Under the pieces are notes generated by a model. That model ran no database searches. It had not been told where the DNA came from and saw only the letters and a program-made list of their open reading frames with translations. A program made the translations under genes and the position numbers. From an uncultured Archaeoglobaceae archaeon (lineage in GTDB: Archaea; Halobacteriota; Archaeoglobi; Archaeoglobales; Archaeoglobaceae), in the NCBI GenBank assembly GCA_938048785.1, contig CALIUJ010000050.1:1-32027 (forward strand): a stretch of DNA of 32,027 nt, read 5' to 3'. Below, piece after piece: positions 26,393 to 32,027 of this stretch (position 1 is its first letter; every line of letters begins with the position of its first letter).

Positions 26393-27007
26393 ATGTTCGA
26401 AAAAGGGATCGGAATACTGCTGTTGAGCACAGCAGTTCTGCTTGCCTTCGGGATTGGGGCGGATTTTAGCGACTACACAGCACAGCGAAGCGTTCACATT
26501 GCGATCGTTGCGGATGATCAAGAGTTCATCGATTTGACTCCAATGCAACCCTATGCTTACATAAACACAAATGGAATGCTCGTGATCGACTTCTCGGAGA
26601 ACAATCCCAACTACAGCGGAGGAGGAAAGGGAATTAGCCCTAAGAGTGAATACAACTTTGACAAGGTATTTGGGGTTTCGAACCATCTTTGGGAGAACGA
26701 CTCAGAATATGGATATATAGTGGTCACTATAGCGTCGAGCAATGTGAACGTAGAGTTATACTGCAAGGATAACCCAGCAAACCCATCTGGAAACATATGC
26801 TATAGCAACTACTTAGGTGGAATCGTAGCATACAACTCCGACACTGCAAGCCAAAGCATAGTGTTCTGCTTAGCTCCGAACGAAGTTAAGGAGATAGGCA
26901 TGGATCTAACTGGTCCAACTTCGGTTGCAACCGCATGGCTCAATGGAACGCTTTCAATTCACGCTGAACCAGACTACAATGGAGCTTGCGGAGGTGTGAG
27001 ACAATGA
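26393..27007 (+). CDS. DUF1102 secreted protein 1 (candidate fibre/matrix subunit)
   Basis: The 204-residue protein starts with a signal-peptide-like segment (EKGIGILLLSTAVLLAFGIG) and then ADFSDYTAQRSVHIAIVADD, the same post-signal block as the next gene. A DUF1102 body follows, with EFIDLTPMQPYAYINTNGML, DFSENNPNYSGGGKGISP, FDKVFGVSNHLW and a beta-rich C-terminal half. It has four cysteines. A good Shine-Dalgarno, GAGGTGA at 26382-26388, precedes ATG 26393. The stop overlaps the next gene (ATGA). DUF1102 is an archaeal exported family. The dedicated signal peptidase downstream and conserved mature N-terminus recall TasA/CalY and the archaeal bundling-pilus subunit AbpA, but homology is inferred. 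Confidence 0.88.
   Translation: MFEKGIGILLLSTAVLLAFGIGADFSDYTAQRSVHIAIVADDQEFIDLTPMQPYAYINTNGMLVIDFSENNPNYSGGGKGISPKSEYNFDKVFGVSNHLWENDSEYGYIVVTIASSNVNVELYCKDNPANPSGNICYSNYLGGIVAYNSDTASQSIVFCLAPNEVKEIGMDLTGPTSVATAWLNGTLSIHAEPDYNGACGGVRQ
26499..26566 (+). repeat. Copy 1 of a near-identical 68-base block in the two DUF1102 genes
   Basis: This block and 27107-27174 differ at 2 of 68 bases, and the first 47 are identical, including third codon positions. It encodes AIVADDQEFIDLTP and PYAYIN. The sequence on either side is clearly more diverged. Confidence 0.9.
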
Positions 27008-27561
27008 CGAAGCTTCTCTTGCTCCTTATGAGCGCAATAGTGGCGGTTTCACTCCTCGGCTTAGGAGCGGACTTTAGAAGCTACGATGCGGAAAGAAACT
27101 TCACCGTTGCGATCGTTGCGGATGATCAAGAGTTCATCGATTTGACTCCAATACAGCCCTATGCTTACATAAACGTGGATGGCAAGATATACTTCGACTT
27201 CTCGCAGTATAATCCGAACTACCCAGGCGGTGGAAAAGGAGTAAGTCCGAACACAACTTATGCGTTTGACAAAGTGTTCAAGGTTTCTAACGATCTCTGG
27301 GAAGGAGATAGCGGTTACAATGGGATCTGCGTAGAGGTTTCGGCGAGTGGTAACGTTGCAAGAATTCTCAAACTCTACTCACCAGACGACGTCTACGGAC
27401 ACACGACACCAGGGAGCGCAGACACTTCAGTGAGCATGTTCATCGAAGGCGGAAACTCCTCGTGGGTTGGCTTCGTGATCGACAGCAACGGCTACACCGC
27501 TGGAAACATGGTGAATGGACAGATAACAGTAGTTGCACACGCGGGTAGTTGCCCAGAGTGA
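27004..27561 (+). CDS. DUF1102 secreted protein 2 (candidate fibre/matrix subunit)
   Basis: From ATG 27004 the product has 185 residues. It opens with MTKLLLLLMSAIVAVSLLGL, then GADFRSYDAERNFTVAIVAD, DQEFIDLTPIQPYAYINVDG, NPNYPGGGKGVSP and FDKVFKVSNDLWEGDS. Strong SD GGAGGTG at 26990-26996, inside the end of gene 1, sets the start; the frame's earlier start at 26986 is rejected. It is a diverged duplicate of protein 1 with fewer cysteines and a shorter C-terminal half. It overlaps the signal peptidase start (GTGA), so the operon is coupled. Paralogous pairs of this sort could be major and minor subunits of one filament, which is inference. Confidence 0.88.
   Translation: MTKLLLLLMSAIVAVSLLGLGADFRSYDAERNFTVAIVADDQEFIDLTPIQPYAYINVDGKIYFDFSQYNPNYPGGGKGVSPNTTYAFDKVFKVSNDLWEGDSGYNGICVEVSASGNVARILKLYSPDDVYGHTTPGSADTSVSMFIEGGNSSWVGFVIDSNGYTAGNMVNGQITVVAHAGSCPE
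27107..27174 (+). repeat. Copy 2 of the near-identical 68-base block
   Basis: Partner of 26499-26566. The two mismatches fall in CCAATACAGCC versus CCAATGCAACC. The copies are 608 bases apart in direct orientation. Confidence 0.9.
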
Positions 27562-28574
27562 AGATGCTACAAAAAGTAATTCTGCCAATTTTTTCATTTT
27601 TTGTTCTGCTGTCTGTAGCCAGCCTCATCCTTAACGCTCCTCTTCTCATCGCATACGTAAAGTCAGATAGCATGAGCCCTGAGCTCAATAAAAATGATCT
27701 TGTTTTTATAAATATATTTGATAGGAATTTCGAAGTCGGTGATGTTGTTGTTTTCAACTCCAATGGAGAGTGGATCTGCCATAGGATCGTGAAAGAGAGC
27801 GCCGAAGGATACATAACAAAAGGGGATAACAACATAGCCACGGATCAGTTTGCTGGGAAGGAGATCGTTACCAGGGAAAAAATAGTGGGCAAAATTCTGA
27901 GCTTTAATGGTGACTCCATCAAGGTTCCACTTGGTAGCGGAATTGAGGTTGTTGAGGGCACGTTTACGAAGAACAAGTTGCTCATGTTTTTCCTACTCTC
28001 CTTTTCGGGACTTTTGTTGATCGGTAAAGGCGAAAGAAAGAAGAAGGGTAGGAAATACCTTAAGATAAAGGCGACCACTTTGTTCGTAGTTTCCTCACTA
28101 CTCATATTAACGATGTTCTCACTCGCAAACGTCGTTGCGTTTGAAAAAAGGACGATAAGCTATGGAACAACTTCCGCAGGTGGTCTAAGAGAAGATTGGG
28201 TTTTTCCGGGGGAGATTTTCTCGAGACAAGTTGAGTTTGAAAACAAAGGCTCGTATCCATACTACTACCGAATCTCCCCAGAAAGTCAAAACTTGAAGTT
28301 GGAAAGCACGGGATTCATTCTTTACCCGAGAGAAAAGAAGATCTTAGAAGTTGAAGTTCACGCGCCAAAAGATACGAATCTCCATACTGAGAAGATCTCC
28401 GTGGAGAAATACATCCCAATCTTACCAACAGAGATCATCGACGCTTTTAGCGTCCATCCCTACTTGCCAATTCTCGTGATGGATTTCGAGTTGGCTTTGA
28501 TGTTATTCGCAATCTACTTTCTCGGTAACTTTGAAAGTGAAGTAATAAAAATTAGAAAGAGGTGGAAAACTTGA
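27558..28574 (+). CDS. S26B-type signal peptidase I with fused C-terminal ectodomain
   Basis: From GTG 27558 (ATG 27564 is possible) the protein has 338 residues. The first ~120 form an archaeal/SipW-type peptidase: an N-terminal helix, catalytic S38 in YVKSDSMSP, H75 in EWICHRIV (the His form, not bacterial Lys) and Asp residues in TKGDNNIATD. A helix follows at ~136-154 and another at ~172-190. Next comes a ~120-residue beta-rich domain (FPGEIFSRQVEFENKGSYPY, FILYPREKKILEVEVHAPKD) and a last helix near 310-325. Plain signal peptidases of this type end after the first part. Position between DUF1102 genes and a third substrate-like gene implies a dedicated peptidase. GTGA and TTGA overlaps couple it to both neighbours. 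Confidence 0.9.
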   Translation: MKMLQKVILPIFSFFVLLSVASLILNAPLLIAYVKSDSMSPELNKNDLVFINIFDRNFEVGDVVVFNSNGEWICHRIVKESAEGYITKGDNNIATDQFAGKEIVTREKIVGKILSFNGDSIKVPLGSGIEVVEGTFTKNKLLMFFLLSFSGLLLIGKGERKKKGRKYLKIKATTLFVVSSLLILTMFSLANVVAFEKRTISYGTTSAGGLREDWVFPGEIFSRQVEFENKGSYPYYYRISPESQNLKLESTGFILYPREKKILEVEVHAPKDTNLHTEKISVEKYIPILPTEIIDAFSVHPYLPILVMDFELALMLFAIYFLGNFESEVIKIRKRWKT

Positions 28575-29392
28575 AGTTCTTGGTTTTTGGATTGATTTTG
28601 ATCGCCTTAGCGATGGCTTTTCAGCTTAACTCAGACTTCAACAGCTACTATGCCGAAAGAGGTAACCAACACGCGGTCGTGGAGCCAAAAGATGCGTATA
28701 TTGGTTACACATGCGAAAACGTGAGTATCGCAATTCGACGCGAAGGTGATGTGTGGGAAGGCACTATCCTTAAGATTTACAACAACATGAACGAAGGCAT
28801 CCACGTTACCGTATCCTTGAAGGAAGAGGTCGATGGCATCGAGATAAAAAATGGGGAATTCGATCTTTCTCCGAACAGCATGAAAGAAGTCGTTGCAAGA
28901 ATTTCGCTTCCTGCTGGAGTCTACTACGTCCAATTCACGATCTCTGCTGAATTTGAAAACGGTAGTGCAGAAATTTTGACAATCTGCTCTTCTGAGATCG
29001 TTGTTGAAAATGTTACAAAGCCCAAGATAAGCAAAACTCTTCTCAGCGGTAAAACTGTTGTAAAAACACACACAAAGGAGACCTGGACCTTCGTAATTTC
29101 CGTTGAGAATCCAAAGGAAAACTCAACTGTTAAAGACGTTATCCCGGGAGAGTTCAACGTACTCTCTTACTCCGCAACCACGGGTAGCGTGAGCATAACA
29201 ACACTTGGAAAGGCAAAGCACATTTTCTGGACTTTATCCGAGAGTGGGGAGCTAAGGATAACAATCGAAACTGCGTTGAATCCAGCGGGTAAGCAGGAAT
29301 TTACATCCTCAGGTAGATACTACCTCAACGAAGGTGCAGAGCTCGATGGAATGAAGACTTCGCCGATAATCGTTTACGCAGTATGCAATTGA
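28571..29392 (+). CDS. Secreted two-domain protein with the DUF1102-like mature N-terminus and a DUF11-like domain
   Basis: The start is TTG 28571, set by GAGGTGG at 28559-28565 and overlapping the peptidase stop (TTGA); the product has 273 residues. A signal segment (KFLVFGLILIALAMAFQLN) leads to SDFNSYYAERGNQHAVVEPK, matching the DFxxYxAxR motif of the two DUF1102 proteins. A ~110-residue beta domain (VWEGTILKIYNNMNEGIHVT) follows, then a second (TWTFVISVENPKENSTVKDV, IPGEFNVLSYSATTG) like the DUF11 repeat of surface proteins. There is no C-terminal anchor helix. It may be a tip, adaptor or minor subunit of the same structure, which is inference. It ends one base short of the convergent ttuA-like gene. 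Confidence 0.78.
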   Translation: MKFLVFGLILIALAMAFQLNSDFNSYYAERGNQHAVVEPKDAYIGYTCENVSIAIRREGDVWEGTILKIYNNMNEGIHVTVSLKEEVDGIEIKNGEFDLSPNSMKEVVARISLPAGVYYVQFTISAEFENGSAEILTICSSEIVVENVTKPKISKTLLSGKTVVKTHTKETWTFVISVENPKENSTVKDVIPGEFNVLSYSATTGSVSITTLGKAKHIFWTLSESGELRITIETALNPAGKQEFTSSGRYYLNEGAELDGMKTSPIIVYAVCN

Positions 29393-29393
29393 T

Positions 29394-30254
29394 TCAAGAA
29401 GTTTTTGAAAATCTCTTCCTTATTTTGCAGAAGGCACAAACTTCGCCAATTGAAACTTCACCACAGATCGAACAATACTTTGTCTCCAATGGCTTCTTAG
29501 TCTCTACTAAAAGTCCTCTAAGGAAATTCTTAACGAAGCCCGGCTTTTTATGTTCGATCTCGTAGACAATTTCCTTCCACTCTGGTTTCGGAGCATACGG
29601 GCACTCGTCGCCTTTAAAGGGAAGATTTTTAATGATTGCAAAAAGCATGTTCTCCTTTTCGCTCATCTCGAACAAAGGCTTAGCTCTTGCAACCACCTTC
29701 TCATCAAAGGGCTCGACCCGTGGTAAGAGCTTTTCCGCATATTCTTTTTGCCCACCAGCAACGTTTTTCAAGTAAAAGGAGACCAAGTCTTCCGCTGTAT
29801 GCCCAGTTGCGACCACTGTGAAACCATTTTCCCTCGCGAACTTGTTCATTACATACCTTTTTACAGTTCCGCAAGCCGAACAAATCCTCCCCCTTACCTC
29901 GGGAATCTTAAATCCGTAGTCCCGCAGATCTACGACGTGCAAGTCCTTCTCAACGATCTTAGCAAGCTCTTCAACTTTCCTTCTGCAATCCTCAGAGTAT
30001 CTTCCAATTCCGAGATCTATGTGGAGCATTTCGAAACCGTAACCAATGTCGCTAAGCACAGAAGCCATAGCAGAGCTGTCTTTTCCGCCAGAGACCGCTA
30101 AGAGGATTTTATCGTTCTCCATGAAAATCTTATGCTTTTTTATCGACCGATGCACGAGTCTACTATAGAATTCCAAGTAGCAATCCGCACAAAGTGCAAT
30201 TTTATAAGCCCTCAGGCTTACGACCGCTTTATTTGCGCACTTCTTGCATTTCAT
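29394..30254 (-). CDS. tRNA 2-thiouridine synthetase, TtuA/NcsA type
   Basis: This cytoplasmic ATP-dependent thiolase inserts sulfur into tRNA uridine (U54 for TtuA; wobble U34 for Ncs6/NcsA). The 286-residue protein shows an N-terminal zinc site (C3, C6, C22, C25), the PP-loop AVSGGKDSS (55-60), an iron-sulfur triad (C125 and C128 in RICSACGT, C218 in GDECPYAP) and a second zinc site at the C-terminus (YCSICGEVSIGEVCAFC). This is the full TtuA layout. Thermophiles use s2T54 to stabilise tRNA, so TtuA is plausible, but archaeal NcsA is equally close by motif. Its ATG overlaps the site-2 protease stop. Confidence 0.9.
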   Translation of the reverse strand: MKCKKCANKAVVSLRAYKIALCADCYLEFYSRLVHRSIKKHKIFMENDKILLAVSGGKDSSAMASVLSDIGYGFEMLHIDLGIGRYSEDCRRKVEELAKIVEKDLHVVDLRDYGFKIPEVRGRICSACGTVKRYVMNKFARENGFTVVATGHTAEDLVSFYLKNVAGGQKEYAEKLLPRVEPFDEKVVARAKPLFEMSEKENMLFAIIKNLPFKGDECPYAPKPEWKEIVYEIEHKKPGFVKNFLRGLLVETKKPLETKYCSICGEVSIGEVCAFCKIRKRFSKTS

Positions 30255-31711
30255 GGCTTCAGATACCCCAGGTTGGGAACCAAGATCATCATCGCAAAGG
30301 AAGCGAAGATGAAGATAGCCATGGCTTTCGAAATTTGGTTTACGAGTTTTTCTCTCCTAAGCAATGCGGAAATCGCTTCTTGAAAAACTCTTCCACCGTC
30401 GAGTGGAATAGCTGGCAAAGAGTTGAAAACGGCAACGTAGAAGTTTATCCAGGCTATCCAGTAAAGTGAGTTTAGGATCCAGAATACGTAGAGTTCGTTT
30501 TCAAAGAAGTCCTCGAGCCCCATGAATCCCTGAAACTGGAAGGGCATGGAAATCAACAAGGGCCACGTAACGGGATTTTTAATCTGAGATGGGATTTGAG
30601 ATAGGCTTGAAACTATGTGTCCCGGATTGAAAATGTTGACCCCACCAACGCATTCGAAGTTCGCGAGATAAACACCCATGAACGCTCTACCGTTGTTCTC
30701 AGCAAGCTCAAGCTTAAAGGTTTCAAAGGAATTGTATCTTGCATCGTAAACTTCTATTTCCACCTCCTGTCCGGGTTTTCTCTTGCCCATCTCCTCGCGA
30801 AAGTCTTCCAAGCTTCTGACTTCTTTTCCGTCCACCTTCGTTATAAGAGAACCGCTCTTGATACCTGCGAGCTCCGCGGGATATATTTTGCCATCCTCTC
30901 TGTATAGACCAGTTATTTTTACCCCCCATACTCCATAAACTGCAATCGTGTGCTTTCCAGTTGAGTTCTCCACGGTTATGAAGTTGATCTCATTTGGTTT
31001 GATGCTCTTTGAAAGATCCTCTGCCTTTCCATCGTTTACTGCGATAACTTTTGCAACAAAAGCTCCGCTATCATCGACAACAACCGGAACTGGAGTTAGA
31101 AATTGTAAGAAGTGGAAAAACATTGCAAACGCAAAAAATGCAACAAAAAAGTTTCCTGTAACACCTGCGGAAAAAACCCGAATCTTAGAAATTCTCTTCG
31201 TTTTCTTATCGAGCAGTTCGTTCTCATCTGGTTCTGCAAAAGCACCGATCGGGAAAAGGGCTAAGATCAAACCCAAAGCCTTTACTTTTATTCCTTCAAC
31301 TCTGCAGAGAATCGCATGACTTATTTCGTGAACCGCTATCGCGATCACGAGCCCTATGAAACCCCAGACAAGAGGTATGAAGGGATTTATACCTGGGATC
31401 AGCAGAGAAGCTTGTGGACTCGTGAGCTCAGAGGGTTGCGGAGGGGAAACTATCATCACGAGGTCTGCAAAGATCACGAGAAACAACATGAAGAACATCG
31501 CGAAGAACAGCATCGGGATTCCAAGATTTGCCAAAAATTTCCAAAAAGTTCGTGCTTTGGAGATTCTTTCCACCATATTGAGACCGCGCTTAGTTCTAAT
31601 CATCAAAATCGGACCGTAGCTCTTTAGACCGTATTTCTCGAGAGTGCCCTTTCGATTGAGCATCTCGATGGCTGTCCAGTAGAGTAGAAACACGAATAGT
31701 AGCCAAAGCAT
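30251..31711 (-). CDS. Site-2-protease-type intramembrane metalloprotease with PDZ domain (M50)
   Basis: The 486-residue polytopic protein has the zinc site HEISH at 128-132 within a membrane helix and the third ligand in NSLPAIPLDGGRVF near ~440. A PDZ domain lies at ~250-350 (GIKSGSLITKVDGKEVRSLE), with a beta-rich insert before it. S2P enzymes cut membrane proteins inside the bilayer, often releasing membrane-tethered regulators. The ATG 31711 start has a TATA-like TTTTTATT at 31733-31740 (reverse strand), centred 26 bases upstream. Substrates are unknown; the membrane-tethered DUF7344-like regulator is one speculative candidate. Confidence 0.92.
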   Translation of the reverse strand: MLWLLFVFLLYWTAIEMLNRKGTLEKYGLKSYGPILMIRTKRGLNMVERISKARTFWKFLANLGIPMLFFAMFFMLFLVIFADLVMIVSPPQPSELTSPQASLLIPGINPFIPLVWGFIGLVIAIAVHEISHAILCRVEGIKVKALGLILALFPIGAFAEPDENELLDKKTKRISKIRVFSAGVTGNFFVAFFAFAMFFHFLQFLTPVPVVVDDSGAFVAKVIAVNDGKAEDLSKSIKPNEINFITVENSTGKHTIAVYGVWGVKITGLYREDGKIYPAELAGIKSGSLITKVDGKEVRSLEDFREEMGKRKPGQEVEIEVYDARYNSFETFKLELAENNGRAFMGVYLANFECVGGVNIFNPGHIVSSLSQIPSQIKNPVTWPLLISMPFQFQGFMGLEDFFENELYVFWILNSLYWIAWINFYVAVFNSLPAIPLDGGRVFQEAISALLRREKLVNQISKAMAIFIFASFAMMILVPNLGYLKP

Positions 31712-31732
31712 TGAATTCGTTTTGTGTAAAAG

Positions 31733-31740
31733 AATAAAAA
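31733..31740 (-). promoter_or_regulatory. TATA box of the S2P-ttuA operon
   Basis: Reverse-strand TTTTTATT, centred 26 bases before the S2P ATG, in the 39-base gap after rps27e. Confidence 0.5.
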
Positions 31741-31750
31741 TCTTTCCCGA

Positions 31751-31924
31751 TTAGGTGTATTCCTTAACTAATGTTGCTAAAACTTCTCCTCTTCCTCCAG
31801 TAGGCTTTGCAATCGTCCTTCCGCAGATTTGGCACTTCACAACTGTGGAGGGGTGATCAAAGATTACTTGTTCGTGCTCACAATCTGGACATTTTACTCG
31901 AATGAACTTGCTCTTCTTTGGCAT
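31751..31924 (-). CDS. rps27e: Ribosomal protein S27e
   Basis: The 57-residue small-subunit protein has a zinc ribbon made of KCPDCEHEQVIFDHPSTVVK and CQICGRTI, then AKPTGGRGEVLATLVKEYT. These are diagnostic of S27e. Its ATG 31924 lies four bases after the rpl44e stop, with AGAGGTGAT from that gene's end acting as ribosome-binding site. rpl44e-rps27e is a standard archaeal pair. Confidence 0.96.
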   Translation of the reverse strand: MPKKSKFIRVKCPDCEHEQVIFDHPSTVVKCQICGRTIAKPTGGRGEVLATLVKEYT

Positions 31925-31928
31925 TGCA

Positions 31929-32027
31929 TCACCTCTCGATTAGCTCAAATCTCTTCACCCTCCATGTTTTTCTCGTTTCAGCTTTCTTGCAAACTGTGCA
32001 CCTATACCTTATGTTCACCCTTTTCGT
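31929..32027 (-). CDS. rpl44e: Ribosomal protein L44e, C-terminal part (5' end outside window)
   Basis: The last 32 codons are present: TKRVNIRYRCTVCKKAETRK then TWRVKRFELIER. The CTVC pair is the second half of the zinc finger, and the KRFEL ending is typical of L44e. The gene continues beyond the right edge. Confidence 0.9.
   Translation of the reverse strand, partial: TKRVNIRYRCTVCKKAETRKTWRVKRFELIER

Noticed and set aside
26249-26686. 145-codon reverse-strand frame at the start of the DUF1102 operon
   Set aside because: It is antisense to a recognised family and has no start signals or recognisable domain.

Overview
The window is a compact stretch of a euryarchaeal chromosome, most likely from the Archaeoglobales (Archaeoglobus or a close relative). 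The evidence is a methylene-tetrahydromethanopterin reductase (Mer), archaeal ribosomal proteins (L37e, S27e, L44e), an Sm-like protein that closely resembles what I remember of A. fulgidus Sm1, a fused UPF0200/UPF0201 protein next to a DUF98 protein (an order I recall from A. fulgidus AF_1395/AF_1396), archaeal TATA boxes, and many genes that look leaderless. No gene-free gap exceeds 300 bases. I saw no tRNA, rRNA, CRISPR array or insertion sequence.

Layout, left to right. At 1-3273 lie the end-clipped mer gene, a 30-residue lysine-rich microprotein, a primase-like protein, a small Met/Cys-rich membrane protein and a metallo-beta-lactamase-fold nuclease. At 3270-9090 is a complete trp operon on the minus strand, trpC-D-E-G-F-B-A, with every junction overlapping. 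At 9178-9465 is a short reading frame ending in a PGF-CTERM sorting tail, probably a gene remnant. At 9459-13388 is a pheT-apgM-argD operon. At 13445-14979 is a DUF432/MscS pair, divergent from the UPF0200/0201 kinase-like fusion, the DUF98 chorismate-lyase-like gene and a DUF2116 zinc-ribbon membrane protein.

At 16663-18454 is an lsm-rpl37e-purF operon on the minus strand. It is followed by a plus-strand pair, an HVO_0476-type zinc finger and a COG1665-type nucleotidyltransferase. A decayed D-2-hydroxyacid dehydrogenase lies at 20047-20990 on the minus strand. Upstream of it are a small membrane protein, a presenilin-type intramembrane protease, a PINA-type PIN/ATPase/KH protein and hisI.

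The most distinctive block is 24381-29392. It holds an HTH_45-like regulator, a DUF5305 membrane protein, a divergent DUF7344-like winged-helix regulator, and a tightly coupled operon: two DUF1102 surface proteins, an S26B (SipW/Sec11-type) signal peptidase with an added ectodomain, and a third secreted protein that starts with the same post-signal motif. I infer a dedicated export-and-assembly locus for a surface fibre or matrix protein, comparable in logic to bacterial SipW-TasA. The window ends with ttuA-like tRNA thiolase, a site-2 protease, and rps27e plus the end of rpl44e.

Twelve genes, mostly at operon heads, have a TATA-like box centred 23-28 bases upstream of the chosen start codon. 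This predicts leaderless mRNAs and was used to choose several starts. Genes inside operons instead use Shine-Dalgarno sequences and ATGA, GTGA or TTGA overlaps.
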